From NCBI GenBank assembly GCA_033856235.1, contig JAWVFI010000078.1, positions 1-64,000 on the forward strand: a stretch of DNA of 64,000 bases, written 5' to 3'. The notes below the pieces were generated by a model that was not told the DNA's origin, ran no database searches, and saw only the letters and a list, made by a program, of their open reading frames with translations. Both the position numbers and the translations under genes were made by a program. The DNA is from DASXRU01 sp033856235 (GTDB lineage Bacteria; Acidobacteriota; Blastocatellia; Pyrinomonadales; Pyrinomonadaceae). The first letter of the stretch is position 1. Every line of letters begins with the position of its first letter. This document shows positions 35,655 through 44,775 of the stretch, piece by piece.

Positions 35655-38048
35655 ATGGCATTCAGCGATCAATCAGTTCTCAACCTAGACGGAAAGGATC
35701 CCGTTCCCGCGGCGGATCCTGTGTCCTCCGAGTCATCAGCCAGCGACGCTAAGGGAAAAGGTTTGGGCGAATCAGATGGCCCTCAACGAGTTTCGAGTCT
35801 CCCTGAACTATTCTCTTCGCCAGATGAGAGGAAGGAGATCGCTGTTGGGCTTGCGCTGGCCGGAAGCACACTGGAAGAAGCTCTTCGACATGTGCAAAGC
35901 TTCTACTCTACTTTGCAGCAGAGAATTGAAAAGGCCTATCACGCGCGATTGGCGCGCATAGGGGACGTCATCAGCAATCGCAAGACCGAGCTAGAAGAAC
36001 GGCAGACAATTGCGAATAACAGTAAAAAGGAGCTTGAGACGCTGCGCATCGAACATGGCGAAGTAGAAAAAACAATACCGTTACTGGAACAACAAAACGG
36101 AGATGCTTGGCAGAAGATTCTCCACCATCGCTTCGAAACTGGAAGACAGTTTTTTGAGAACCAGGAAGAACATCTTGAAGGCCTATTGAAGGATAACCGA
36201 AAAGCAATTCTAGCTGAGATCGACGCCCAAATTGAGATAGATCAGAAAATATACGAGATACAGAAAACGAATCGCGATATTAATCGCAGTGAGTTCGAAC
36301 GACGCGTCGAGCTGTGCAAGGAAGAAAAAACTAAGATTGAGAAACAAATTGAAGATGCCGTCAAATACACTGATAACCTCAAGACCATCGGCGTAACCCG
36401 GACGAGCGCCACGTTTCTGTTTGTTGCTGGATTTATTTCCATCGCCGGCGTTGGAAGTGTGATTTCCAGTCTCTTACAAGGTCGTGAGCCAGGGGATGAT
36501 TTGCTATCCAGGATTATCGGTAACCTCGATTTGATCGTGGGCGGACTGATTCCGGAACGATTTGCACCCTTTAGAGCGCCTTTAAAACCATTCCTGTTTA
36601 TAGTTTTACTCTTGCTTTTCCTGATCGTCTTCTACGTTGTTATTCGGTTTATGGACTGGCTCCTCAGAAAGTTTGATCTAAAAGGCTGGACCGGAGAGTC
36701 AGATGAAGACAGAGAATCTGACAAGGCAAACCGCGGAAACAAAACGCTGCACGAACAATTCACTGGGTTTACTTCTTCAGCATTGAGTATTAAGTCGCAG
36801 CTTTCTAACTTCATTTCACTGGATTTGCAACGGAAAGACTACACAAAACTATTAGCCTCTTTCCCTTACTTGTTTCTTGGGGGAATTATCGTTTTTCTGT
36901 TTTCGGGAGTTGACAGTAATGGGAAAGTTTTGAGCTTAACCACTGCCTATGTTGGTGTCATCTTCGCGCTTTTGGCCACCTCTGTTTCGGTTCTCTACGT
37001 AACAAAAGTAATTGAGCCGCGATGGGATCTCGCCGCGCGTACTCGAGGCAACCCTTCCCCCGTAGACGGCAATAACGAGCCAAAACAAAAGCGGGCCTTT
37101 GCTCGTTTTGTCGGAATCAACAGGGAGCTTGGTGCGCTGTTTCTGTTAATGGTTCTTTCACTGATAGCTGCTGCCTTTATACCGACCCAGGATCAAGGCT
37201 GGAGATACTTTAGCGGCAACCAAATGAACTTGATTGTTTGGGGCCTCGTTGCTGTTTTCATGTGTCTAAGCTCACTCGGTTTGGCCTATGGAATTATTCA
37301 AAGGGGCCTTTTCAGGGATGTAGATCATCTAATTCGAAGGCGTAATGAGTATCGGACCCTGATTGAGAAATTTAGCATGCAGCCCGTGGTGGGAGGAGTG
37401 GGCTACGGCCGAAGTTATGGGACTGACTCGAGATCATCAAATTATTCAGATCTTTTGCAAAACTTAGAGGAGCAGAGGCTCTGGTATGAAATGAATGAGA
37501 TATTTGGAGACGATTTTGAATTCAACGAAAATCCTCCTGAAGATAAATCTCTACGTTCGCTTTGGTTTGTACTTCGTAAGCCAAAGAGAAAGGCGAGGCG
37601 CCCGTGGTTAGGCCTGCGGTTCAAGAAAGAGATAGCAACTGAGCCTCGAGTAATGGATTTTTCGGTAGCCCCTGAAGAGACAAAAGCTTTCATAACCACA
37701 CGAGAAGATATAAAACGCCACCAAGCTAAAAAGGGTGAACTAACCGATCGGATCAAATTGCTTGTCGAGAAGATTAATTCACTTCATCCGGAATTGACAG
37801 ATCTGCGATTAGGCAACATTGCTGACGAAGCACTCAAACGCAGCATCGAACAAGACTTGGAGAGTGAACTTACTTCCTTGATCATGGCGAGGGAAAAAGA
37901 TTTGATGGAGTTCAGGGGAAGTTTCGCAATTGGATTTGTAGCTCGTAACCTTCTTAAAAAGGAAGGGGTCCTTCCAGGAGACTTAGCTTCCGAGAGAGAG
38001 CCTTATCAAAAGGTGGAAAACCCACAACCCAGCCCAACAGGGGTGTAG
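35655..38048 (+). CDS. Large coiled-coil membrane protein, unknown
   Basis: 797 residues, no family recognised. A polar N-terminus (1-50), a long coiled coil (about 85-250, Glu/Lys/Gln-rich), then six likely membrane segments near 252-272, 313-337, 403-420, 428-452, 490-510 and 523-545, and a cytosolic C-terminal part with a second coiled coil (about 680-760). It is first in a compact operon with another coiled-coil membrane protein and a VWA-like lipoprotein. Base composition is clearly more AT-rich than the flanking genes, which suggests acquisition by transfer. No obvious ribosome site before the ATG. Confidence 0.75.
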   Translation: MAFSDQSVLNLDGKDPVPAADPVSSESSASDAKGKGLGESDGPQRVSSLPELFSSPDERKEIAVGLALAGSTLEEALRHVQSFYSTLQQRIEKAYHARLARIGDVISNRKTELEERQTIANNSKKELETLRIEHGEVEKTIPLLEQQNGDAWQKILHHRFETGRQFFENQEEHLEGLLKDNRKAILAEIDAQIEIDQKIYEIQKTNRDINRSEFERRVELCKEEKTKIEKQIEDAVKYTDNLKTIGVTRTSATFLFVAGFISIAGVGSVISSLLQGREPGDDLLSRIIGNLDLIVGGLIPERFAPFRAPLKPFLFIVLLLLFLIVFYVVIRFMDWLLRKFDLKGWTGESDEDRESDKANRGNKTLHEQFTGFTSSALSIKSQLSNFISLDLQRKDYTKLLASFPYLFLGGIIVFLFSGVDSNGKVLSLTTAYVGVIFALLATSVSVLYVTKVIEPRWDLAARTRGNPSPVDGNNEPKQKRAFARFVGINRELGALFLLMVLSLIAAAFIPTQDQGWRYFSGNQMNLIVWGLVAVFMCLSSLGLAYGIIQRGLFRDVDHLIRRRNEYRTLIEKFSMQPVVGGVGYGRSYGTDSRSSNYSDLLQNLEEQRLWYEMNEIFGDDFEFNENPPEDKSLRSLWFVLRKPKRKARRPWLGLRFKKEIATEPRVMDFSVAPEETKAFITTREDIKRHQAKKGELTDRIKLLVEKINSLHPELTDLRLGNIADEALKRSIEQDLESELTSLIMAREKDLMEFRGSFAIGFVARNLLKKEGVLPGDLASEREPYQKVENPQPSPTGV

Positions 38049-38092
38049 CGAAGGGCTGGTGAGGGTTTGAGCGAAGGTAAATAGGATTTGGC

Positions 38093-39670
38093 ATGACAAC
38101 ACCGACTGACAATAACGGCTCTGGATCAACCATTGGCTCACGAAATGAGGAGAACGGAAGGGTCCGGGAGCCGACGCGTGAAAACTTCAATCGAATCCAA
38201 CGAGCTTACGCAAAGGTTGCGGAGATCATACGACGTCTACAGCGAAATGAGCATCGACGTTTCGATATTGACGGTGATCAACTAAAAGAGTTACTTGCTG
38301 AACTCGCTAAGACTGAGAATGAAGCGACAGATACCGGCAAGAAGTTTATTAGGCCTGAATATCCCGAAAACCCCCAAGATCGAACGGACTATCCCGACCC
38401 ATCCGACGGCAACAACCGAAATTATAGAAAGCCCCCATACGCATACATAGACGAGGAGTGGCATTTGGGATGGACAGATGGTCGAGTCGGCCAACCGCCA
38501 CGTCTCAATAAGGACATTGTAGAAGCTCGTGTTCGGACGGAGGCCGCCGAAGCACTGCTTTCGACCCAGGCCAAGATGGCCAGTAAGGAGACAACAATAG
38601 CGGGTCTGAGCGATCTACTTGATAAGAGAAAAGTGCGGCTAGAGTCCAAAGAAGACTTTTACAATAAACTCTCTGACAAACGTAACCGAAACTACCTTGA
38701 GTTCTCCCGGTCTCTGGGCTACCTATATCTATTCTTCGCAATACTCCTGTTCTTAGCCGATATTCCCCTATCGCTAAAGCTTGTTGCTTCCGGTTTTCAA
38801 GTGCCAGTAGAGGCCGACCTGCCTGCCGGTGTTGCGCCCATTGGCTCGAGTACCAAGTTGCTCATAGATCACTTGTTGTTTCACCCGTGGGTTGTACTTG
38901 GAAATTTTTGGGAGTCGTTAGCGCTCGCCGCAGGGATCGCGTTCGTCGGCATTATTGTCAAATACTATGTGGATCTAATTGTTTTGCGAGACGCGGAAAC
39001 ACCCGGGCCAAAAAAGCTGGCAATCGTGGTACTCACTGTAATCCTTTTCGGTTTTGTTACGACAATTTTTTTCCTTGGTAACTTTCGTGCGGAACAGCAA
39101 TCACAGGCCGTACGCCGCCAAGTAGAAACCAACTTGAGAAACGAAAATGAGGCTAACAAGATTTTCAACAGCGGTAACCCTAATGCTTTGAGGAAGATCT
39201 TTCGAGAGAACGAGATTACTGAGGAAGTGACGAAGAGGTTCAATGATACGCAGGCCCTATCGGGAAGCAAATGGCTTATTCAAACTTTCATCGCTCTGAC
39301 CCTATTACTCCCCATTGTCGGAGGCGTTTGCTTTTCTGCGAGCGGCAGCAAGTTGAGAAATGCCAAGCAGTATTGGTTTGCCCTCCTGGATTACAAGAAG
39401 CTTGAAATTGAGTGCGACAAGTTGAGTCTCTCATTGAAGAAGGAAGAGGGAGATCTCCAAGGGCTACGTGAGAACCTGAAGCAAATCTTGGGTGATCCGG
39501 ACCGCCTAAAAAGCCGGGCGGAACTGAAGCTGGGCTTATACCTTCACGGCTACGCACGTGGTCAGACAGTCCCGGAAACACTTGAAGAGGGAGCCAGCTT
39601 GTACGAGCGTTGCGAGAAAACGGTCACGAAACTGTTAGCAAAGAAATCACGGGAACGATTTGAAAGCTAA
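38093..39670 (+). CDS. Coiled-coil membrane protein, unknown
   Basis: 525 residues, no family recognised. A soluble N-terminal part (1-200) with helical stretches (NRIQRAYAKVAEIIRRLQRN) and an aromatic, Pro-rich middle (YRKPPYAYIDEEWHLGW), then four likely membrane segments near 206-229, 274-294, 308-331 and 394-416, and a C-terminal coiled coil (425-470). It resembles its upstream neighbour in layout but not clearly in sequence. It starts 44 bp after that gene with AGGA upstream of the ATG. Confidence 0.75.
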   Translation: MTTPTDNNGSGSTIGSRNEENGRVREPTRENFNRIQRAYAKVAEIIRRLQRNEHRRFDIDGDQLKELLAELAKTENEATDTGKKFIRPEYPENPQDRTDYPDPSDGNNRNYRKPPYAYIDEEWHLGWTDGRVGQPPRLNKDIVEARVRTEAAEALLSTQAKMASKETTIAGLSDLLDKRKVRLESKEDFYNKLSDKRNRNYLEFSRSLGYLYLFFAILLFLADIPLSLKLVASGFQVPVEADLPAGVAPIGSSTKLLIDHLLFHPWVVLGNFWESLALAAGIAFVGIIVKYYVDLIVLRDAETPGPKKLAIVVLTVILFGFVTTIFFLGNFRAEQQSQAVRRQVETNLRNENEANKIFNSGNPNALRKIFRENEITEEVTKRFNDTQALSGSKWLIQTFIALTLLLPIVGGVCFSASGSKLRNAKQYWFALLDYKKLEIECDKLSLSLKKEEGDLQGLRENLKQILGDPDRLKSRAELKLGLYLHGYARGQTVPETLEEGASLYERCEKTVTKLLAKKSRERFES

Positions 39671-39684
39671 GGAATACAAGAGCC

Positions 39685-40551
39685 ATGCCCTCGGGGGATA
39701 ATACAAACAAGAAACGTCTTCAAAGGATGGTCGGAATCGCCTTTTTGGTGGTAGCGGTATGTAGCTCGCTTGCCTGTCCCACACCGCGGCCCCCTATCAA
39801 AACTGAGGCACCGCCTGTTTTCCTCTTGATTCTTGTGGACGTAACTCGAAGTTTGGAAAAGAGCGAAGTGCGACAGGTGGCAAAACTTGCATCTGATGTT
39901 CTCGATAGGTTTCCGGCCAATACTGACTACACGATCTATCCAATTCAGTGGGAAACCCAAAAGCCAACGGCCGTTGACGAAGGACATCCTCGAAGCAGTT
40001 CCCAGCCATTGACCGAGGATGAGAAAGGAGCACGCCGTAAGCGTATTGACGAGAAGATAGAAAGGTATTTCACCAACGTTAATGAGAAACAGCCGACTGA
40101 CCGTTCGTGCATTTTAAATACGTTACATTTAGCCGACAAACACTTTTACCAAGCTACGGGCGGGTCGCCCGGGGACCCCACTAAGCAACCTTGCATGGAA
40201 ATGGTGATTATCAGCGATATGATTGAACAGTGCGCTATTAACCCATCCAACCAAGGAATAGACCTGCAGGAAATTCCAATTTCAGAGGCTTTAGAGTTGG
40301 TTAAGCAAATACCATCGCTACCCAATCTGTCTCGTCTACATATCTCAGTAATAATTCCAACAGCAGAAGATGCGACGCCGTACGCGAGGAACAGACCCAG
40401 TTTAGGCGATCTCGAAACTTTCTGGAACGCGGTCTTTTTGCGCTGCGGTTTCAAACAGGAAGATCTTAGAGGCTTCAACTGGCTTCCCACAGTGCCAGCA
40501 AGATTTCAACAGGTCTGTCAGCCATCCCCAAGTCCCACTCCTAGCAACTAA
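39685..40551 (+). CDS. Lipoprotein with VWA-like domain, unknown
   Basis: 288 residues. Signal segment MVGIAFLVVAVCSSLAC with a lipobox (S-L-A-C), so probably lipid-anchored outside the inner membrane. The mature part begins with a strand and a MIDAS-like DxTxS (FLLILVDVTRSLEKSE, about 46-60), followed by a helix (VRQVAKLASDVLDRF) and later MVIISDMIEQ, as in von Willebrand A folds that bind a metal ion and a partner. The ribosome site AAGGA overlaps the stop of the preceding gene 14 bp upstream. Third and last gene of the operon. Confidence 0.72.
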   Translation: MPSGDNTNKKRLQRMVGIAFLVVAVCSSLACPTPRPPIKTEAPPVFLLILVDVTRSLEKSEVRQVAKLASDVLDRFPANTDYTIYPIQWETQKPTAVDEGHPRSSSQPLTEDEKGARRKRIDEKIERYFTNVNEKQPTDRSCILNTLHLADKHFYQATGGSPGDPTKQPCMEMVIISDMIEQCAINPSNQGIDLQEIPISEALELVKQIPSLPNLSRLHISVIIPTAEDATPYARNRPSLGDLETFWNAVFLRCGFKQEDLRGFNWLPTVPARFQQVCQPSPSPTPSN

Positions 40552-40569
40552 ATATCGTGTACACGATAT
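40552..40569. repeat. Perfect 18-bp palindrome
   Basis: ATATCGTGTACACGATAT follows directly after the lipoprotein stop codon. It could be an operator-like dyad, a recombination site or part of the transcript end. Confidence 0.7.
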
Positions 40570-40590
40570 ATGATTCAGACAACAGATCGC

Positions 40591-40625
40591 AAAGGGCCGT
40601 TTGACGGCCCTTTGGAGTTTTTGCT
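40591..40625 (+). terminator. Rho-independent terminator of the three-gene operon
   Basis: AAAGGGCCGT-TTG-ACGGCCCTTT, a 10-bp stem, then GGAGTTTTTG. It closes the operon begun at 35655. Confidence 0.8.
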
Positions 40626-40667
40626 TTAGGGAGTCTCCGCCGTTTTCTGTCGGGAGACTTTCCGGGG

Positions 40668-41042
40668 TTAAGTGGTTGGTGGTTTGCCCGGGCCCTTCCG
40701 GGTGGGGTTTTTGTATTCGGACTTCTTTTTGAGTTTCATGGCCTGGACTTCGTTGGAGTCTTTGCCGAATTGGGCGGTGACCTGGTCTTTGGCGCCGAGC
40801 AGGGCGTTGTGGAGTTCCCATTGCACCGCAACGTGGTTGTCGCGGGCGGATTCGGCGGCGGCGGACGTCTGGACTTCGGTGTCGGCGGCCGTGGCGCGCC
40901 GAGCGTCGATGGCCGCAATGGCATTGACCGTGTACGCCGGGTTCGCCGGCGCGTAATTATTGATGTCTTTTAGAGCTGCCAGAATTTCCTGGTCCTGCGC
41001 GATGGCTGCCGGGCTGAGTCGGCGAGTTTCGTTTTTACCCAT
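40668..41042 (-). CDS. Conserved hypothetical protein
   Basis: 124 residues, helical. LSPAAIAQDQEILAALKDI at the start, an Ala/Thr-rich middle and VTAQFGKDSNEVQAMKLKKK near the end; the last motif recurs in small proteins of environmental bacteria whose role is not known to me. Monocistronic; a CTCCTAGAGG-like region precedes the start. A second dense frame on the opposite strand is a shadow. Confidence 0.65.
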   Translation of the reverse strand: MGKNETRRLSPAAIAQDQEILAALKDINNYAPANPAYTVNAIAAIDARRATAADTEVQTSAAAESARDNHVAVQWELHNALLGAKDQVTAQFGKDSNEVQAMKLKKKSEYKNPTRKGPGKPPTT

Positions 41043-41420
41043 GAGTCTGTTCTCCTAGAGGATGTAAGGATGGTAAAGCCGTTATGAGTTGGGCGCAGTG
41101 TACGCTTCGCGCGATCTTTGCACTATCGGGATTTTCCTTAGCAAAAACGTTGAATTGAGTTAATTGTCGCGCTTGACTGCAAGGGATTCACGCGTGCTTC
41201 GCTTGCATGCAGCCTTGCTTCCATTGCATTCACGCGCAGCTCCTTTGCAATCATCGCTGCTTCGATTGCATTCGGGCCTGCTTCCATTGGAGGGTCCGGT
41301 TGATTGCGTTGGATACAGGCCTGGTTGCGTTCGATGTGGGCTGTGGTTCCTTTGCAATCAGTGATGAATGGATTGCATTCTCAAAGGACGCAAACCCTTT
41401 GAAAGACCGGCTTGGCCTAA

Positions 41421-41645
41421 GCGCCGAAGCTGCGAAATGCAATAGCCTGGGCCAGCGGCCCAGGGGAGGATCGAGGGTCAACACGCGAGCGCTGAAAGTG
41501 CGAAATAGTCACCGTTGGGGATGTCGTTGCGCCTGTCGATTTCGCGCCTTCAGCGCTTATCGGATCCACGGCTGAACGCCCCAGGCCGTTGGCCTGGGCT
41601 TTTACATTTCGCCCCGTTGGCGCCGAGAGCCGGCACTTTCAGCAG
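41421..41645. repeat. Nested palindromic element
   Basis: Outer arms with GCGAAATGCAATAGCCTGGG at the left and a similar inverted copy at the right. Both hold their own short palindrome (CCTGGGCCAGCGGCCCAGG; CCAGGCCGTTGGCCTGG). Inner arms GCGCTGAAAGTGCGAAAT and ATTTCGCGCCTTCAGCGC. Confidence 0.65.
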
Positions 41646-41782
41646 TGCATGGGCCTTGATGTCCTTGTCCTCTCGCACACTTACGATCACTAAGCATCAC
41701 GATTCACGAAATTTCACGAATCTCACGAAGACACACGAACCAACGCACAGCGGGAGGGCCTTCTGGCAAAGTGCGGCATGGC

Positions 41783-41812
41783 AAAAAAAAGAGGCGGGCG
41801 TTAGCCCGCCTC
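41783..41812 (-). terminator. Terminator of the S46 peptidase gene
   Basis: GAGGCGGGC-GTTA-GCCCGCCTC, followed on the minus strand by eight T. It lies 60 bp after the peptidase stop. Confidence 0.85.
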
Positions 41813-41870
41813 TAAAAGGTTTGGGAAGTGTGTGGAAAGAAAAGCAAAGAGGACAGGCAGGAATGCTGTC

Positions 41871-43958
41871 CTACTTGGCTACTAGTTCGTCGGCGATGGC
41901 GTTGGCGTTGAAGACGTTGCGTAAGACTTCCAGCATGCCTCGGGAGTCAACGCTGATTGCTCGGTTAACGCTTTCGTCGTAGTAGAAGTCGCCTACCAAA
42001 CTCTGGATGTTGCCATCGAAGATTAGGCCTACCAGTTCGGCGTTCTTGTTAATCGTGGGCGAGCCGCTGTTGCCGCCGATGATGTCGTTCGTGGAGACGA
42101 AGTTGAAAGGCGTCTTCAGATTGATTGAAGATTTCTTCTCCAGCCATCGCGGCGGCAGGTTGTACGGGAACGCTGATTTGAATTGAGTCGAACGATCGAA
42201 AAGGCCGCCAAGGGTTGTGAAGGGCGCGATCTTTTTGCCGTTTTCCGTGTAGCCTTTTACGGCGCCGTACGAGAGGCGCAGAGTGAACGTGGCGTCGGGA
42301 TAGAGCTTGGTGCCTTCGCTTTCGAAACGGGCCTTTGCGATTCTGGCGTAGTTGGCGCGCTCGACGCCGGTGACTTCGCTTTCGTAACGCGTGCGTAGTT
42401 CGCGCGCGCGATTATCGATGAGGCGGGCCAACACGATCATCGGGTCGGTGGAAGCGTTGATGGCCTGGCTGCCGCCGGCGGCCAGCTCTCTGCGGTAAGC
42501 GACGTCTTTCAGTTTCGTGCCATCAATCAATTCGGCGGCGCGAACTTCGGGAGTGTCGCCGTCCAGGATTTGCTTAGCCAGCGGGTTATCGGCGCCGAGC
42601 AACTCCACCATGAAGGCGAGGGAGTCGGCCAGCTTCAGCTTCTCGAAGTCGTCATGGATTGGCGCCGGTGAATATAGCGCTAACTCCAGCGAGGCGCGGC
42701 GCGCGTCGGTGAACTCGGGCAACCGCTGTGCGTTCGGCTTTTCACTTTCGGCGGCGAGGCGCACCAGGGTGCGCGCGATCCCGAAGTAAGCGGTGTTGAA
42801 CCCGTTGCCCTGATCGAAAATCCGTCTTTCGCGAATGTAGGAAGGCAGGCCGGCATGTGCTTTGGCAATTGCGTCCCAGGCCTCGCCGTACATCTTCTGC
42901 CGTTCCGGATTCGTGGAAATGGCCTTGCGCAAGATGGCCTCGCCAAATTCCTTGCGATTCATCAATTGTTTGTCTTTCAAACCGGCGAGCTGACCGCGAT
43001 AAACTTTCAGGCTGTTCTGCACGCTGTTCAGTTCGTTCTGGGCCTGGCGCGATTGCTCTTCACCGAGGGCCATATATGTTTTCAACATGGCTTCGCGGCG
43101 TTCCAACAAACGAGTGACGAGCGGGATGCTGGTATCGCGCAGTTCTCTCAGATGCGCAGCGGTGTTCAGGCGGGCCGTTGAGCCGGGATGGCCGGTAACA
43201 AACACGAGCTCGTTTTCTTTCGCGCCCGCGGTGGACCATTTCAGGTAACTCTGCGGATGCACCGGCTGGTCGTTCTCGTAAACTCGCACGAGGGACATGT
43301 CGATGTTGAAACGCGGAAAATTGAAGTTGTCGGGGTCGCCGCCAAAGAAGGCGGCCTGAAACTCCGGCACGAACACCAGGCGCACGTCGGTATATTTCTT
43401 GTAGCGATAGAGATTGTATTGGCCACCCTGATAGAGCGTGACTACGTCGGACCGGAACCCCGTGTCTTTGGTGGATTCGGCTTCGACGGCGGCGATTTCC
43501 GCGCGACGGGCGGTGAACGCTTCGGCATCGGAAGAGCCTGCTTTGACAGCGCCGTTGATGCGGGCGGTGACGTCTTCGATGCTTTCCAGGACATTCAGCT
43601 CCAGGCTGGGCGCTTTGATTTCTTCGGCGCGGGTGCGGGCGACGAAGCCTTCCTTGGCCAAATCTTTCGTCGGCGTGCTGACTTCGCCGACAATGTCTTC
43701 GACGATGTGATAGTTGGTGAGCACCAGGCCGTCGCGCGAAACGAACGAGCCGGAGCCACCGTTGTTGAAACGCACGGAAGCGAGCTGGACCTTCTTCAGC
43801 CAGTCGTCGGTCACATCGAAGCCGTACTTGGCTTTGATTTCTGCGCGCGGTACGTTATTGAAAGTCCACATGCCTTCGTCGGCGCGGGCGGCGAACTGCA
43901 AAGACTGGAGCGAAAAGAGCGCAACGATGACGGCGCACAGAAGTTTTCTTAATCTCAT
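41871..43958 (-). CDS. S46-family dipeptidyl-peptidase (DPP7/DPP11 type)
   Basis: Exported serine peptidase that removes dipeptides from oligopeptides taken from proteins. 695 residues with signal peptide LLCAVIVALFSLQSLQFAARA, then DEGMWTFNNVP as in the family. Catalytic triad by motif: His in GLVLTNYHIVED, Asp in NFPRFNIDMSLVRVYE, Ser in DIIGGNSGSPTINKN. The residue after FD in LIFDGNIQSL is Gly, which in the characterised enzymes goes with DPP7-like preference for hydrophobic P1, not the Arg of Asp/Glu-specific DPP11. Monocistronic, with its own terminator. Confidence 0.92.
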   Translation of the reverse strand: MRLRKLLCAVIVALFSLQSLQFAARADEGMWTFNNVPRAEIKAKYGFDVTDDWLKKVQLASVRFNNGGSGSFVSRDGLVLTNYHIVEDIVGEVSTPTKDLAKEGFVARTRAEEIKAPSLELNVLESIEDVTARINGAVKAGSSDAEAFTARRAEIAAVEAESTKDTGFRSDVVTLYQGGQYNLYRYKKYTDVRLVFVPEFQAAFFGGDPDNFNFPRFNIDMSLVRVYENDQPVHPQSYLKWSTAGAKENELVFVTGHPGSTARLNTAAHLRELRDTSIPLVTRLLERREAMLKTYMALGEEQSRQAQNELNSVQNSLKVYRGQLAGLKDKQLMNRKEFGEAILRKAISTNPERQKMYGEAWDAIAKAHAGLPSYIRERRIFDQGNGFNTAYFGIARTLVRLAAESEKPNAQRLPEFTDARRASLELALYSPAPIHDDFEKLKLADSLAFMVELLGADNPLAKQILDGDTPEVRAAELIDGTKLKDVAYRRELAAGGSQAINASTDPMIVLARLIDNRARELRTRYESEVTGVERANYARIAKARFESEGTKLYPDATFTLRLSYGAVKGYTENGKKIAPFTTLGGLFDRSTQFKSAFPYNLPPRWLEKKSSINLKTPFNFVSTNDIIGGNSGSPTINKNAELVGLIFDGNIQSLVGDFYYDESVNRAISVDSRGMLEVLRNVFNANAIADELVAK

Positions 43959-44018
43959 GATGACCTCTCGGAAGATGATTTGTTGGGAGAAGTTAATATT
44001 AAACGGTAAATGGGAAAA

Positions 44019-44130
44019 ACAGAAGCCTGACCGTCAGGGAGGGCTCCCTCGGGACTCGAATGGCCCTTGTCGAAGCTGGGGCCCTTTCAACACCATCGTA
44101 GGGAGCCCTCCCTAACGGTCGGGCTTCTGT
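44019..44130. repeat. Palindromic repeat, family E
   Basis: Opposed arms beginning ACAGAAGCCTGACCGTCAGG and ending in the matching complement, with AGGGAGGGCTCCCT/AGGGAGCCCTCCCT inside. It fills the gap between the divergent peptidase and HhH genes. Confidence 0.8.
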
Positions 44131-44149
44131 TGTACCATTTCACCAACCA

Positions 44150-44602
44150 ATGACGAACGAACAAATCGCCCAACGTTTTTACAACATGGCGGCGCTGATG
44201 GAGGTGCGGGGGGACGATCCGTTTCGGCTGCGCTCTTATCGGAATGCGGCTGAGGCGCTGGAGACTTGGCCGGCGTCTTTGGAAAAAATTGCCCGGGCGG
44301 AAGGCGCGGCCGGGCTGCAAACAATTCCCGGCGTCGGGAAAGCGATTGCCGGAAAGATCGTTGACATGGTTAAACGCGGGACGTTCGACGCCTGGGAACG
44401 GTTGATTGCGGAGACTCCGGAATCAGTGCTGGAGCTATTGACGATTCCCGGCATTGGGCCAAAGACGGCGGCATTGCTGCATCAGCAGTTTAAGATTTCT
44501 TCGCTCGCGGAGTTAAAGAAGTTCGCGGCGGGCGGCGGATTGGAAATGGTGGATGGGATTGGGGCGAAGACGGCGGAGCGGATTAGGGAGAGGTTGCGTT
44601 AG
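44150..44602 (+). CDS. Helix-hairpin-helix protein like the N-terminus of PolX
   Basis: 150 residues equal in layout to the N-terminal part of family X DNA polymerases: FYNMAALMEVRGDDPFRLRSYRNAAEAL, then three HhH motifs (IPGVGKAIAGKIVDMV, IPGIGPKTAALLHQQF, VDGIGAKTAERIRERL). The polymerase and PHP domains are absent and the stop follows the third HhH at once. It may bind gapped DNA without polymerising, or be a decayed or split polX gene. The sequence downstream does not continue the family. Confidence 0.82.
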   Translation: MTNEQIAQRFYNMAALMEVRGDDPFRLRSYRNAAEALETWPASLEKIARAEGAAGLQTIPGVGKAIAGKIVDMVKRGTFDAWERLIAETPESVLELLTIPGIGPKTAALLHQQFKISSLAELKKFAAGGGLEMVDGIGAKTAERIRERLR

Positions 44603-44671
44603 GTTTGAGGATGGGATACGTCAAACCTTAAGAAGATTTTCCATTTCTCATTTTTCATTGGGCGTTGCGAT

Positions 44672-44759
44672 TGTCGGGGTGGCCCTCCGTGGCCACCCCC
44701 TTCGTTTTCCCCAGCGAGTAAGCAAAGGAAGGGGGCGACCACGGAGTGCCGCCCCTACA
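44672..44759. repeat. Palindromic repeat, family A (copy 2)
   Basis: Same arms as 30658-30757 with a different central part, again at a convergent gene junction. Confidence 0.85.
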
Positions 44760-44775
44760 GATCAGCACTCCAAAA

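Larger units (their letters stand above)
41043..41870. other. Repeat-rich intergenic region
   Basis: Three layers: 41160-41360 has degenerate units of about 20-24 bp containing TTGCATTC and GCTTC; 41421-41645 is a nested palindromic element; 41698-41740 is a family C arm. No gene is supported; the frames here have no protein-like features. Confidence 0.6.

Noticed and set aside
41164..41575. Several frames in the region before the S46 peptidase
   Set aside because: They are produced by degenerate short repeats and palindromes, with no ribosome sites and biased composition.
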